From Shewanella schlegeliana (GTDB lineage Bacteria; Pseudomonadota; Gammaproteobacteria; Enterobacterales; Shewanellaceae), in NCBI RefSeq assembly GCF_016765635.1, contig NZ_JAESVD010000016.1, positions 1-64,000 on the forward strand: a stretch of DNA of 64,000 nucleotides, in the 5' to 3' direction. This document shows, piece after piece, positions 43,285 to 52,673 of the stretch (its first letter is position 1; the number at the start of each line of letters is the position of its first letter). The notes under the pieces were generated by a model. It searched no databases, was not told the origin of the DNA, and was given only the letters and a program-made list of their open reading frames with translations. The position numbers and the translations under genes were made by a program.

Positions 43285-43707
43285 ATGTTTAAAAAAGGAA
43301 TTAGTGTCTTATTGTTGTGCATGGCATTTAACGTTAATGCTGTACCAACCGATGATATTGCTAATATTTTGGCCGAGCAGCAAGCGGCATGGAATCGCGG
43401 TGACTTAGATGCTTATATGCAGGGCTATTGGAATGATGAAAAGATGCGTTTCGTTTCCAATGGTAAATTTAGCTACGGTTGGGAAAAGACTTTAGCAGCC
43501 TATAAGAAACATTACCCCGATAAAGCGACCCTAGGCACGCTTACTTTCACAATTAAAGATATCAAGATGCTCAGTAACTATGCTGCGGTTGTTGTCGGTC
43601 GTTGGTCACTGGAGCGGTCTAAAGATAACCCTAATGGTGTGTTCACATTATTGGTCGAGAAAATCGATGATCGTTGGGTGATCACTCACGACCATACCTC
43701 GGATTAG
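43285..43707 (+). CDS. NTF2-like (SnoaL/DUF4440-type) exported protein
   Basis: A 140-residue protein. The signal peptide (about 1-19, ending VNA) is followed by an NTF2-like cone fold: DIANILAEQQAAWNRGDLDAYMQGYWNDEKMRFVSNG and KIDDRWVITHDHTSD. The ATG at 43285 has GGAG upstream; a GTG two codons earlier is less likely. NTF2-like proteins serve many roles and the sequence does not decide. It is followed by the 23-codon gene at 43837. Confidence 0.82.
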   Translation: MFKKGISVLLLCMAFNVNAVPTDDIANILAEQQAAWNRGDLDAYMQGYWNDEKMRFVSNGKFSYGWEKTLAAYKKHYPDKATLGTLTFTIKDIKMLSNYAAVVVGRWSLERSKDNPNGVFTLLVEKIDDRWVITHDHTSD

Positions 43708-43836
43708 CGAGAGTATTTATCTATATGGGGCGTTAAGCTCTGCTGTCTTTGCAATATAAACGCCCTTGATAAAGACAGAGATAAACTGACATTAGTTAAT
43801 CTATGGCTAATGTTGATTGGCACAAAGGAGAAAAGT

Positions 43837-43908
43837 ATGGTTTTTCTAATTCCTGTAGCACTGCTGGTTGTCGGCTCACTTTATCTTATCAAGCACGCTC
43901 ACAAGTAA
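43837..43908 (+). CDS. 23-residue single-pass membrane microprotein
   Basis: The frame reads MVFLIPVALLVVGSLYLIKH and ends AHK. It is hydrophobic for 18 residues, then basic, as expected of a small inner-membrane protein. A near-perfect AAAGGAG lies 8 bases before the ATG, far better than most genes around. An inverted repeat ACATTAG..CTAATGT lies just upstream. The family is unknown to me; known small proteins of this kind (for example CydX, KdpF) attach to membrane enzymes. No partner gene is adjacent. Confidence 0.6.
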   Translation: MVFLIPVALLVVGSLYLIKHAHK

Positions 43909-43937
43909 CAGCTAAAGTAACCATTACGTGGCTTTAT

Positions 43938-44708
43938 CTATTCATTGGTCACGATGGTAAACTCATCGCGGCCTAGGTTTCGTCCTTTGCCGTCATACCT
44001 CACTTCGGTGAAGTGTACCTTGCCCTGTTTATCCTTCAAGATGATGCTTGTTGAGCGAGTGCCATACTCTTGATGTTGAATGTAGATCGAAGACAGGTGC
44101 CGCTCCCACTCTAAACTGACCCCCGTCTGGGGTAGCCCCTCATCCGGTGCCTGGGTGTTATCAGTCATGATGCTGAGTAGAGCGTCAACATCGGGACGCG
44201 TATTACCAGCAATGTGTTGCTCTATCGCTAATGTTCCGCGGGCCATCTTGGGCCAGATATCATCGAGTGCGCCATTGCTGATGGAGTGAAATCCAGGGTT
44301 GAGTTGGGTGAGTGTCTGACTACGGCTATTAAAACACTGCAGCTGCTTTTCGTCGCCAAAGAGCAGATTAAAGGGGTTGTAGAAACGGCTATGGAGCTGT
44401 AACCAATCATAATTGATAGCATCGTCTTCTAAGGCTTTTAATACCAGCTCCCCACGACTTCTCATATCATTTTGATTGAGCTCTGGTGCGCGGATATTGG
44501 TTAGCCCGGCTATCTTGCCCTGTTGATTCACTCCTAGCCAGGTGCCACCGGCTTCTAGGTCTTTTCCGGCTAACAGTTTGTTTGAGTTACTTGAGGTTGG
44601 CCAGAAATGGGCGGCCTCTGTAGGGCGATGATGAAACTCATCGCGATTGGCACAGATGATTAACGGGAATAGTGGGTGAGTCTGCAACGCGACAAATAGG
44701 ATGCACAT
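43938..44708 (-). CDS. NRDE-family protein (TANGO2-like)
   Basis: A 256-residue protein of the NRDE family named for the Asn-Arg-Asp-Glu motif, seen here in CANRDEFHHRPT. The N-terminus MCILFVALQ has Cys2 as in Ntn-type hydrolases; ATG 44708 is preferred over an ATG two codons earlier for that reason. Further signatures are GKDLEAGGTWLGVN and GLTNIRAP. A heme-related role has been proposed for TANGO2; the bacterial role is not settled. Confidence 0.85.
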   Translation of the reverse strand: MCILFVALQTHPLFPLIICANRDEFHHRPTEAAHFWPTSSNSNKLLAGKDLEAGGTWLGVNQQGKIAGLTNIRAPELNQNDMRSRGELVLKALEDDAINYDWLQLHSRFYNPFNLLFGDEKQLQCFNSRSQTLTQLNPGFHSISNGALDDIWPKMARGTLAIEQHIAGNTRPDVDALLSIMTDNTQAPDEGLPQTGVSLEWERHLSSIYIQHQEYGTRSTSIILKDKQGKVHFTEVRYDGKGRNLGRDEFTIVTNE

Positions 44709-44794
44709 AAACATAGCTCAAATCTAAGTCATGGATACAGGTTAATGCCCATGACTTAGAAAAGCTAGTGAGAGTCGACTAGATGAAGCGGCCG

Positions 44795-46423
44795 TTAATG
44801 GTGGTGCTTGTGATCATGCCCATGCTGGTGTTTATGACTCTGTTTAGCCTCATGGCTATGTTCAGGAGTATGTTTAGTCTCATGGCTGTGCTCATCATTA
44901 TGGGAGTGTTGGTGATGATGAGCTTTCGGCTTAAGCAGCATGAGTCGACTTAAGAACTTTCGTGGTCCAAGGCGAAGTAAGCTGCTAGCGAATAAGATAG
45001 CCACAATCACTAGGCAGAAACTGTTTAGTGTTGCAGGCAGATGAACCATGGCTTGCCACTTTGGATGCAGCAACTCAATTGCACCAAGTAATGCAATGAG
45101 TAGTGCAAATAGACTGGTTCTTTGGCTCCAATTCATCATTTTTAGCTGGGCAAAGTTAAATATCGGGGCGGCGATTAATGGCAAGATCACCGCCGTGGTT
45201 GTCCAGCCACTGTAAGCTAGGGATAACGACAACACTGCAGCGCCGAGATTACAAAAACGCATCGGTAGGAATACTAGCAACAACACGATGACCTGTACTA
45301 GCGAGCTTGAAAGCGGCACAGCAGGGTGACCAATCAGATTAGCTAACACTAGACTCAGCAAGATCCACGGTGCACTGCGGTCAACTAGATGAGCAAAGCC
45401 AAAGCGCCAAGGTGAATCGGGTAGCTGGTCGTGGGGATCGGTAGGCTCAACATTGCAGCGGGTCAGCTGCCAACCAATAATTGCGACAGAGACCGCTTGG
45501 ATCAGGGCGAACATAGGACCAAGCAGCAAGCCGGTAATGATGATTGCCTCTGGCCCAAGCAATCGCTGTAACCAAAGTTTACTCAACTGGTTATTGTGGG
45601 GTGTGAGTCCATAGTAGAAACGCAGGCTCGCTACGGCATAACTTAGTAGTAAAACGGGCGCAATAGTCAGCATCCAGTCCAGCAGGTGCTCGGTTGAGTG
45701 GCTATGGCTGTGGTGATGGTTGTGGCCGCCAGAGTCCATCATCAGCAATAAAAATAGCAGGGCAATACCGAGTAAACTACCGATCCCAGCTTGGTATTCG
45801 TACTTGCCCTGTTTGTCGGCCACCGGCGTACCATGGGGTTGATGTAACACTACATGTAGAATAGAGCCTGTGACAAATGCTTGTAAGTAAACGGTATTCT
45901 CAAGGGTTAGATGAGATATTAGCTGCTCTCCGGCAAAGTAACCCACAGAGGTTAATAGCATCATGGCTACTAGAACCGCCATCGCCCAGCGTCCGCCAAC
46001 TTGTGGCTTAAGCAGCCACCAGATAGCCACGCCGACAGGTAATCGATGCAGGATGATCCCCAGTGCAAGCAAAGGGGAGTTGCCGTCTTGCTGGGCTAAG
46101 ATCATCGCTCCACCATCTGTGATGGTGTGCAGTAGCAATCCGCCAATACCTAAGATTAAGGTGAGGTTGTGGGTGACTTCGGAGTAGCGGTGGAATAGCC
46201 GCTCACTCAGGGTCGGCCCCCATATGCCGATAATCACAAATATAATCGCGAGAAACCCGCCATGCTCCAATAGCTCTGGAAGAATATGAACCAACACTAA
46301 GCCACCCAGAGACACGAATATAAATCCGTCTAGGCCTTTTTGTAACCCAGTGCCTGTCGAAAAAAACCGATAAAACAGTGGGCCTAATAATAGTGCGATG
46401 CAGCTAGCTAATAGATACAGCAT
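44795..46423 (-). CDS. ZIP-like membrane protein with His-rich tail and permease-like half
   Basis: A 542-residue membrane protein with about 14 segments. The first half resembles ZIP metal transporters: LVHILPELLEHGG, GGLLLHTITDGGAMI and LHRLPVGVAIWW carry His in membrane-embedded positions, and a His loop NHHHSHSHS lies near residue 235. The second half resembles YraQ/DUF318-type permeases, with GPEAIIITGLLLGP and RSAPWILLSLVLANLIG. The cytosolic C-terminus (about 500-542) has about 18 His, with Asp and Glu. It probably moves Zn2+ or another divalent metal; direction is not evident. The length is about twice that of a ZIP protein. Confidence 0.78.
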   Translation of the reverse strand: MLYLLASCIALLLGPLFYRFFSTGTGLQKGLDGFIFVSLGGLVLVHILPELLEHGGFLAIIFVIIGIWGPTLSERLFHRYSEVTHNLTLILGIGGLLLHTITDGGAMILAQQDGNSPLLALGIILHRLPVGVAIWWLLKPQVGGRWAMAVLVAMMLLTSVGYFAGEQLISHLTLENTVYLQAFVTGSILHVVLHQPHGTPVADKQGKYEYQAGIGSLLGIALLFLLLMMDSGGHNHHHSHSHSTEHLLDWMLTIAPVLLLSYAVASLRFYYGLTPHNNQLSKLWLQRLLGPEAIIITGLLLGPMFALIQAVSVAIIGWQLTRCNVEPTDPHDQLPDSPWRFGFAHLVDRSAPWILLSLVLANLIGHPAVPLSSSLVQVIVLLLVFLPMRFCNLGAAVLSLSLAYSGWTTTAVILPLIAAPIFNFAQLKMMNWSQRTSLFALLIALLGAIELLHPKWQAMVHLPATLNSFCLVIVAILFASSLLRLGPRKFLSRLMLLKPKAHHHQHSHNDEHSHETKHTPEHSHEAKQSHKHQHGHDHKHHH

Positions 46424-46640
46424 GGAGTTCCAATTTAAACCGCGAGAGCGAAAAAAGCGCCATAGTATACCAGCCTTGTAAGTAATTAGCAGAGTGCTGT
46501 GTTGAATTTACATTGATACTCAGTTACCGCTATATGCACACTTGTTGTGAACTAATCTGGTATTTATTGACGTCAATTTGTTAATTTATCGGTTAAGCTA
46601 ATAGAATAGTATTTTTTACGGCAAATAGAAGCATTTATCT

Positions 46641-47237
46641 ATGGATACTTTTTCTGCGGCAGTCATGTTGTTCCTCATTATGGACCCTCTAGGTAACTTG
46701 CCTATATTTGCGTCGATATTGCGGCATATTGAGCCGAAGAAGCGCCGTCGTGTGCTGATCCGTGAGCTGCTGTTTGCTCTAGTGATCATGATGCTATTCT
46801 TGTTTGCGGGTGAGGCAATTCTTAACTTCCTTAATTTGCGTACCGAGTCGGTGAGTATTGCTGGCGGTATTATCCTGTTCTTGATTGCGATTCGGATGAT
46901 CTTCCCTCAGCCAGGTGGCGTGGTTGGTCTCGCAGCGGGTGAAGAGCCATTTATCGTGCCGATGGCAATTCCCCTTATGGCTGGTCCTTCGGTGTTAGCC
47001 GCGCTAATTTTGCTGGCTCATACCGATAATGATCGCATGTTTGATTGGACCATAGCGCTTGTGTCAGCTTGGGGAGTGAGTGCGGTGATCCTGCTCTTCT
47101 ATAAGGTTTTCACTAAGGTATTGGGTGAGAAGGGGTTAACCGCAGTTGAACGTTTGATGGGGATGGTGCTGGTGATGATTTCGGTGCAGATGTTCCTCGA
47201 TGGGGTCGCCAATTACATCAGCCACACAGGACTGTAG
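46641..47237 (+). CDS. MarC-family (YhgN-type) membrane protein
   Basis: A 198-residue inner-membrane protein with six membrane segments. LFLIMDPLGNLPIFASIL and GGIILFLIAIRMIFP, then IPLMAGPSVLAALILLAH, are MarC/UPF0056 signatures; the length fits YhgN. The name derives from a locus once linked to multiple antibiotic resistance; the transported substrate is not established. It stands alone. Confidence 0.9.
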   Translation: MDTFSAAVMLFLIMDPLGNLPIFASILRHIEPKKRRRVLIRELLFALVIMMLFLFAGEAILNFLNLRTESVSIAGGIILFLIAIRMIFPQPGGVVGLAAGEEPFIVPMAIPLMAGPSVLAALILLAHTDNDRMFDWTIALVSAWGVSAVILLFYKVFTKVLGEKGLTAVERLMGMVLVMISVQMFLDGVANYISHTGL

Positions 47238-47413
47238 ATTCGTTTATCAAGGCTTATCTCTTGGTGGGCTTATTGTTAATTCAAGCGTTTCGTTATCCAT
47301 AGTCGATAATTGTCGTTGCCGTTTCTGGATAGTGAACTAAAGTTAAACTCGCTTGCAGATTAAATTTTAGCCTGCAATACTTAGGATATAATATTCAAAA
47401 ATAACAATAACTC

Positions 47414-49579
47414 ATGCTAACTTGTCTCCTACTGTGCGCCGCTAGCCTCTCTTCGCTCGATTCTGCCGATTATCAAAACCTACTGCCTTACCAAGGCACG
47501 CCAACCACAATGGAAAAACGTGATAGTAAGGGCAATCTCGCTATTGGATCAGTATATGTTGACCAAGGTGCTTGGCATGGATTTCACCTACCCGATAATG
47601 CCGATTACTATGGCGGTTTTACCGGCCCTCTGTTTATCGCTCAAGAATACAGTTTGCATCTGAGCGATAGCTTGCAACGCTTGCAGCTGATCGACACCGA
47701 TAAAGACGAATTTGTCGCGTTAGATAGTGCCAGTCGAATCGAGATCTATAGTCGTCCCGATGCCCTAGTGCAGACGTTCCGCTGGTCCGATTTTCAGCTG
47801 AACTTGACCCTGAGCTATAGTGATAACCGTACGGCGGTGATTCATACTGAGCTGATTAACCTCTCCCCGAAAGCACAAACCTGGCAGCTGGTATGGCATG
47901 GCGCTCCTTTTGACTCACTCCCTTCACAGCCCGATTATCGCCTTATAAAACAGGCTGAAGTAAGTGCTAACCATGTTAGTTGGCAGCTCAACCCAGTAAT
48001 GGAAACTTGGCGAATTCAGCTGGCCGATGCTGAGTATGAACTGTGGTTCGATACCGATATGAAGATCACCCTCAATGAGCAATCAAGTTATCACGCCTTT
48101 GCCGAACCACTGACTCTGGAGGCGGGACAACAGCATACCTTTGTATCGGCGCAGCGATATTTCCATACTCAGGCCGAACGTAGCGCGCATCAGGCACCTG
48201 ACTGGAACAAGATAGCGCGTCAGCTCAATGATAATCGCGCTAAGTGGCAATCGAGATTAGATAGAGTGATAACGGGAGGTGATAAAAGTGCTCGCCAACT
48301 CGCCGTTAAGAGCATGATGACTCTCTTGCACAATTGGCGTAGTCCGGCGGGGGCGTTGCAGCATGATGCAATTACCCCTTCGATTACCTATAAGTGGTTT
48401 AACGGTGTGTGGGCCTGGGATAGTTGGAAGCAAGCGGTCGCCTTAGCTCGATTCGATCCTGAATTAGCTAAATCCAATGTACTGGCTATGTTCGATTACC
48501 AATTTACGGCACAAGATCCACTGCGACCACAAGATGCGGGTAATCTTCCTGATGCGATTTTCTACAATAAAAATACCGATCGAGGTGGTGAAGGAGGGAA
48601 CTGGAATGAGCGCAACGGTAAACCCCCTTTGGCTGCCTGGGCCGTATGGCAGATCTATCTGCAGGATAAAGATACCGAATTTCTTAAGACTATGTATCCC
48701 AAGTTGGTCGATTACCATCAGTGGTGGTATCGCAACCGTGACAACAACGATAATGGTTTAGCCGAGTATGGTGCCAACCTGCACCCGATGCACCTTAATG
48801 AAGATGGTTCGGTTAACCTTGAGGCGGTGATCGAAGCGGCTGCGTGGGAATCGGGTATGGATAATGCACCTAGGTTCGATGTGGATGCTGGCATAGATGT
48901 GTGGCAAAACCACCAAGGAGGGCAACTTGTGGGTTACTCAGTATCACAAGAGTCGGTCGATCTAAACGCCTACCTCTATGCAGAGAAACGTTTCCTACAG
49001 CAGATGGCCGAAGCACTAGCTGATGCGAGTGCTGTGCAAAAGTGGGATGTGGAGGCCTCTCGGCTTGCTAAGCAGATCCAGATGCAGATGTATGATCCTG
49101 AGTCGGGCTTTTTCTATGATATTCGCTATACCTCTACGGGGAGTGAGTTGATGCTTGAACAGGGTAAAGGTGTAGAAGGCTGGATCCCACTTTGGGCTGG
49201 AGCGGCGAGTGAGGCTCAAGCAAAAATCATGGTAGGTCGTCACCTAAACGCTGAGCAATTTGGTACTCTAATTCCCTTTCCAACGGTGAGCGCCGATAGT
49301 CCGAATTTTGCTGCTGCAAAATATTGGCGTGGCCCAGTGTGGTTAGATCAGGCGTTATTCGGACTGCAGGGGCTCGATCATTACGGTTATCATGATAAGG
49401 CCCAGAGTTTAGCTCAGCAGTTGGTGGTTCAGGGGGAGGGAATATTGGGACAAAGTCCGATCCGCGAGAATTATAACCCTTTAACTGGGGAGGGATTGCA
49501 CTGTACCAACTTTAGCTGGTCTGCTTCTGTGCTATTACTTATATATCAGTCATGGCTAGCCGAGTTGAACGATAATTAA
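47414..49579 (+). CDS. GH63-family glycoside hydrolase (YgjK-like)
   Basis: A 721-residue exported glucosidase-like enzyme. A short signal peptide or lipobox region (MLTCLLLCAASLSS) leads into an N-terminal beta-sandwich (about 20-260) and an (alpha/alpha)6 barrel (about 275-715). Signatures are WFNGVWAWDSWKQAVALARFDPELAKSN, GGNWNERNGKPPLAAWAVWQIY and EAAAWESGMDNAPRF, where the general acid Asp and base Glu lie. GH63 members act on alpha-glucosides; E. coli YgjK prefers glucosyl-galactose and related. The lipoprotein and M6 protease genes follow but are separate. Confidence 0.88.
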   Translation: MLTCLLLCAASLSSLDSADYQNLLPYQGTPTTMEKRDSKGNLAIGSVYVDQGAWHGFHLPDNADYYGGFTGPLFIAQEYSLHLSDSLQRLQLIDTDKDEFVALDSASRIEIYSRPDALVQTFRWSDFQLNLTLSYSDNRTAVIHTELINLSPKAQTWQLVWHGAPFDSLPSQPDYRLIKQAEVSANHVSWQLNPVMETWRIQLADAEYELWFDTDMKITLNEQSSYHAFAEPLTLEAGQQHTFVSAQRYFHTQAERSAHQAPDWNKIARQLNDNRAKWQSRLDRVITGGDKSARQLAVKSMMTLLHNWRSPAGALQHDAITPSITYKWFNGVWAWDSWKQAVALARFDPELAKSNVLAMFDYQFTAQDPLRPQDAGNLPDAIFYNKNTDRGGEGGNWNERNGKPPLAAWAVWQIYLQDKDTEFLKTMYPKLVDYHQWWYRNRDNNDNGLAEYGANLHPMHLNEDGSVNLEAVIEAAAWESGMDNAPRFDVDAGIDVWQNHQGGQLVGYSVSQESVDLNAYLYAEKRFLQQMAEALADASAVQKWDVEASRLAKQIQMQMYDPESGFFYDIRYTSTGSELMLEQGKGVEGWIPLWAGAASEAQAKIMVGRHLNAEQFGTLIPFPTVSADSPNFAAAKYWRGPVWLDQALFGLQGLDHYGYHDKAQSLAQQLVVQGEGILGQSPIRENYNPLTGEGLHCTNFSWSASVLLLIYQSWLAELNDN

Positions 49580-49640
49580 TCATAGTTATTTGACTGTTAA
49601 TGCTATGAAAATTAGTTGATATGTCGGTAGATTTAAAAAG

Positions 49641-49721
49641 GGCCACCTAAATATATTAATTTTGCTGTTAATGTATTGCTGTTGTTGTTACTGTTTTGTG
49701 ATTCAACAGTGTTGGGTGGCC
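49641..49721 (+). promoter_or_regulatory. Leader hairpin covering the ribosome site of the small lipoprotein gene
   Basis: GGCCACC (49641-49647) and GGTGGCC (49715-49721) form a perfect 7-bp GC stem. The right arm ends one base before the ATG at 49723, and GGGTGG in it is the only Shine-Dalgarno candidate. Between them is an AU-rich loop of 67 bases. The structure could limit translation of the lipoprotein. Confidence 0.5.
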
Positions 49722-49722
49722 T

Positions 49723-50025
49723 ATGAAAGTTTCTCTCCTAGTATCGATTTTCCTTAGTTTTGTGTTTGTGTCGGCTTGCAATAGTCGCTCTCAAGAAATT
49801 GAGCAGCAGTCTATTATCAGCGATAACCACAATGATGTTCCTCGTAAGCACCTTATATGCAGTTCAACGCCCCCGATCCAAGATTTGACTAAGCTTAAGG
49901 CTAGCCTTAAAGAGCGAGGACTCATCACCGAGCAGATGACTGAAGCGGAAGCTGAGCAGATTGTTGTTGATTATATCCGTCAGCGTCAGAAGGCATTCCA
50001 AGACTGTAAGAAAGGAGGTCAGTAG
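49723..50025 (+). CDS. Small lipoprotein of unknown function
   Basis: A 100-residue predicted lipoprotein. MKVSLLVSIFLSFVFVSAC is a signal peptide with lipobox VSAC (Cys19). A pair of Cys, in HLICSS and QDCKKGG, could form a disulfide. The rest is helical, with YIRQRQKAFQDC. The protease gene begins after 1 bp, so both are one unit, and the small lipoprotein may serve the protease; this is inference. Confidence 0.72.
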   Translation: MKVSLLVSIFLSFVFVSACNSRSQEIEQQSIISDNHNDVPRKHLICSSTPPIQDLTKLKASLKERGLITEQMTEAEAEQIVVDYIRQRQKAFQDCKKGGQ

Positions 50026-50026
50026 T

Positions 50027-52591
50027 ATGAGTAATCGATTAGCAGCGACTCTTTGTACTGCACTTGTCGCTGCGGTAATTTTTCTCCCTTCACTCGTCTT
50101 TGCTGTTCCGCTAACAGGCGGTACGACCGCCGATGCCAATATTATCAACAAGGAGCAGGTTTTATATTGGTTGATTAAGCGTGGTGAACTCTCTGTTAAT
50201 GCAACTGATGCTGCAAAAGAGCAGGCAATAACAGAATTTACCAAGAGAGCTTACGGAGCAAAAAAGCTGCCGTTAATTCAGGCTAAGCAGCAAAGAAAAC
50301 AGTTGCAGCAAGTGAGACAACGCAGCCAATCGATGAGCTATCCACAGGCGAAGAGTTTTACTAATAAAACGGTCAAGGTGCTCACCGTTCTTATCGATTT
50401 TCCGGATCTGCCCTATAACGATAACGGCTTAAGCAGCAGTGATACTCAGATGTTCTATAGTGATTATTCGGCCGAACACTATCGTTCACTGCTTTTTTCA
50501 AAGGCCGGTTATGACGGGCCGCAGGGACAAACCCTGATGACAGGGTATCAATACTATCAAGCTGAATCGGGTGGCAGCTTCTTTTTTACTGGTGACGTAA
50601 AAGGTTGGTATCGCGCAGCGAGCGGCGCAGCCGTTTATGGTGGCAATGATCCCGATGACGATGATAGAGGGGTTTCTGAACTGGTTAAGGAGGCGGTCAC
50701 AGCGGCTGTTGCCGACATGACTGAAGCCGAGTTAGCCAGTTATGATATTGAAGATCCTTTCGATCTAAATGGTAATGGCATCACAAATGAAGCCGATGGC
50801 ATTATCGATCACGTGATGATTTTTCATTCGAGTATCGGTGAGGAAGCGGGGGGCGGCATGTTAGGTGCCGATGCCATCTGGTCCCATCGCTCCTTCGTCG
50901 ATAATGGCAGTTATACGCTACCGGGCACCGATGTTAAGCTTTCTGGCTATACCATACAGCCAATTGATGCCGCACTGGGTGTGTGTGTACATGAATTTGG
51001 CCATGATCTGGGGTTACCCGATGAGTACGACACCACACAGTTGGGTAAAGGGGCACCCGTTGGCTTTTGGTCTGTGATGGCTGGAGGTAGCTGGGCAGGC
51101 TCACTTGCAGGCTCTTTACCAACAGGTTTTAGCCCTTATGCCCGCTCCTATTTGCAGACTATCTATGGTGGTAACTGGGTCACTGAGCAGAGTTTGCCGC
51201 TCGATTCACTCGGCTCATCTGGTTTCGATATAAATCTGGTTGAGGCGGTAAATCACGATCAGGTAAACCAGTTGTCTATTCCTGTCCCCGCTGTCGATAT
51301 TGACTTTAAGCTGCCCTATAGCGGCTCATATCAGTACTATTCCGGTCAAGGCAATATGCTCAATCATGCCATGTCCTTCGATATCGAACTCCCTGTAGCG
51401 GCGCCGTTAACCTTAACCATGAAGGCTCACTGGAGTATTGAGCTTGATTATGATTTTGCGCAGGTGATGGTCAATGGGATTGCGATAGCAGGCAAACATA
51501 CCAAGCCGAGTAATCTATTGAATAATGAGCGCAATATCATCACTGGCAAGTCTAGTGACTTAGCCGAAGCCGAAGGGGCCGATGCTTGGGTTGAGTTGGA
51601 GTTTGATTTAAGTCCCTATGCGGGGCGCAATGTTCAGATCTCGATCCGCTATGTAACGGATCAGGCTGTAGGTAACTATGGCATCGTCATAGATGACATC
51701 GTAATTAAACAGTCGACCGAAACCGTATTAACTGATGGGGCAGAGCAAGAGACTAACGTTGTATATGCGGGCTTTGCACGGGTAGGAGATAAGCGTCCAG
51801 GCAAGGATCGCCGTTATGTTGTGCAGCTAAGAAGCCTGCAAGGGGTCGATAAAGGGCTTCAGTCTAAGTCTTATGACCCCGGGGTTGTGCTGTGGTTTGA
51901 AAATCAGGAGTACAACAATAACGAAGTAAATAACCATCCCGGATATAGCTTAATCAGTGTAATCGATGCCGATCAGAATCTCATTGGTAGTAATGACTCC
52001 AGTGTACAGGTGAGAGACGCGGCCTTTAGTCTGTTCAATCAGTCGAGCTATTTTAATGATAATCACCTTGGTGCGGTTAAATTATTCGATGATGCCAATG
52101 ATTACAGTGCGCCACTGCAGCCTGAATCGGGGACAGTTTTGCCTGAAATAGGTTTAACCATGGAGGTCATGACCCAGTCTAGCGATAGCAGTAATGCAAG
52201 GGTGCAGTTTAGGTACCGTGGCCCGATGTCACCAGATAGCAACGAGTTGAGTGTGGAAATTCAGTATAGCCTCGAAGGCAAACAAGCTAGTTTCTCTGCT
52301 GATGTGAGCGGTGGTGATGGTAATTATACTTATGCTTGGGATTTTGGTACTCAAGATGGGGTGAGTACTGAAGCCGCTCCAAGCTACACTTATGTCAGTG
52401 GGGGTAATTACTTAGTTTCACTTACCGTTACCGATGCTAGTGGCATGAGTTTTACCAACAATATCACTGTGGTCGTGGTGTCAGTTGCAGAACCGGAAAA
52501 GCCTGTAGAGAGATCATCAAGTGGTGGTAGCCTAGGTTGGTTACCACTGCTGTTCCTTGGCCTCTTTGGCCTGCGCAAGCGCAACGCTTGA
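50027..52591 (+). CDS. M6-family secreted metalloprotease with PKD domain and GlyGly-CTERM tail
   Basis: An 854-residue immune-inhibitor-A-like protease. The signal peptide (about 1-26) precedes a propeptide and the M6 catalytic domain, with VHEFGHDLGLPDEYD carrying zinc motif HEFGH (322-326). A MAM-like/beta-sandwich part (about 420-580) and a PKD domain (near 755-830, with YAWDFGTQDG) follow. The C-terminus GGSLGWLPLLFLGLFGLRKRNA is a GlyGly-CTERM signal, cut by rhombosortase in organisms that have it. ATG 50027 has AAAGGAGGT upstream; the frame is open 22 codons further inside the preceding gene. Confidence 0.92.
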   Translation: MSNRLAATLCTALVAAVIFLPSLVFAVPLTGGTTADANIINKEQVLYWLIKRGELSVNATDAAKEQAITEFTKRAYGAKKLPLIQAKQQRKQLQQVRQRSQSMSYPQAKSFTNKTVKVLTVLIDFPDLPYNDNGLSSSDTQMFYSDYSAEHYRSLLFSKAGYDGPQGQTLMTGYQYYQAESGGSFFFTGDVKGWYRAASGAAVYGGNDPDDDDRGVSELVKEAVTAAVADMTEAELASYDIEDPFDLNGNGITNEADGIIDHVMIFHSSIGEEAGGGMLGADAIWSHRSFVDNGSYTLPGTDVKLSGYTIQPIDAALGVCVHEFGHDLGLPDEYDTTQLGKGAPVGFWSVMAGGSWAGSLAGSLPTGFSPYARSYLQTIYGGNWVTEQSLPLDSLGSSGFDINLVEAVNHDQVNQLSIPVPAVDIDFKLPYSGSYQYYSGQGNMLNHAMSFDIELPVAAPLTLTMKAHWSIELDYDFAQVMVNGIAIAGKHTKPSNLLNNERNIITGKSSDLAEAEGADAWVELEFDLSPYAGRNVQISIRYVTDQAVGNYGIVIDDIVIKQSTETVLTDGAEQETNVVYAGFARVGDKRPGKDRRYVVQLRSLQGVDKGLQSKSYDPGVVLWFENQEYNNNEVNNHPGYSLISVIDADQNLIGSNDSSVQVRDAAFSLFNQSSYFNDNHLGAVKLFDDANDYSAPLQPESGTVLPEIGLTMEVMTQSSDSSNARVQFRYRGPMSPDSNELSVEIQYSLEGKQASFSADVSGGDGNYTYAWDFGTQDGVSTEAAPSYTYVSGGNYLVSLTVTDASGMSFTNNITVVVVSVAEPEKPVERSSSGGSLGWLPLLFLGLFGLRKRNA

Positions 52592-52595
52592 GCCA

Positions 52596-52628
52596 TAAAA
52601 AAACGCCCTAAGATGGGCGTTTTTTTAT
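52596..52628. terminator. Bidirectional terminator
   Basis: AAAAAAACGCCC, loop TAAGAT, GGGCGTTTTTTT, between convergent M6 protease and ubiC. Confidence 0.92.
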
Positions 52629-52673
52629 GGTTTGTTCTCTATAGCATCAGAGAGTTAACTCTGTTGTGGTCGA

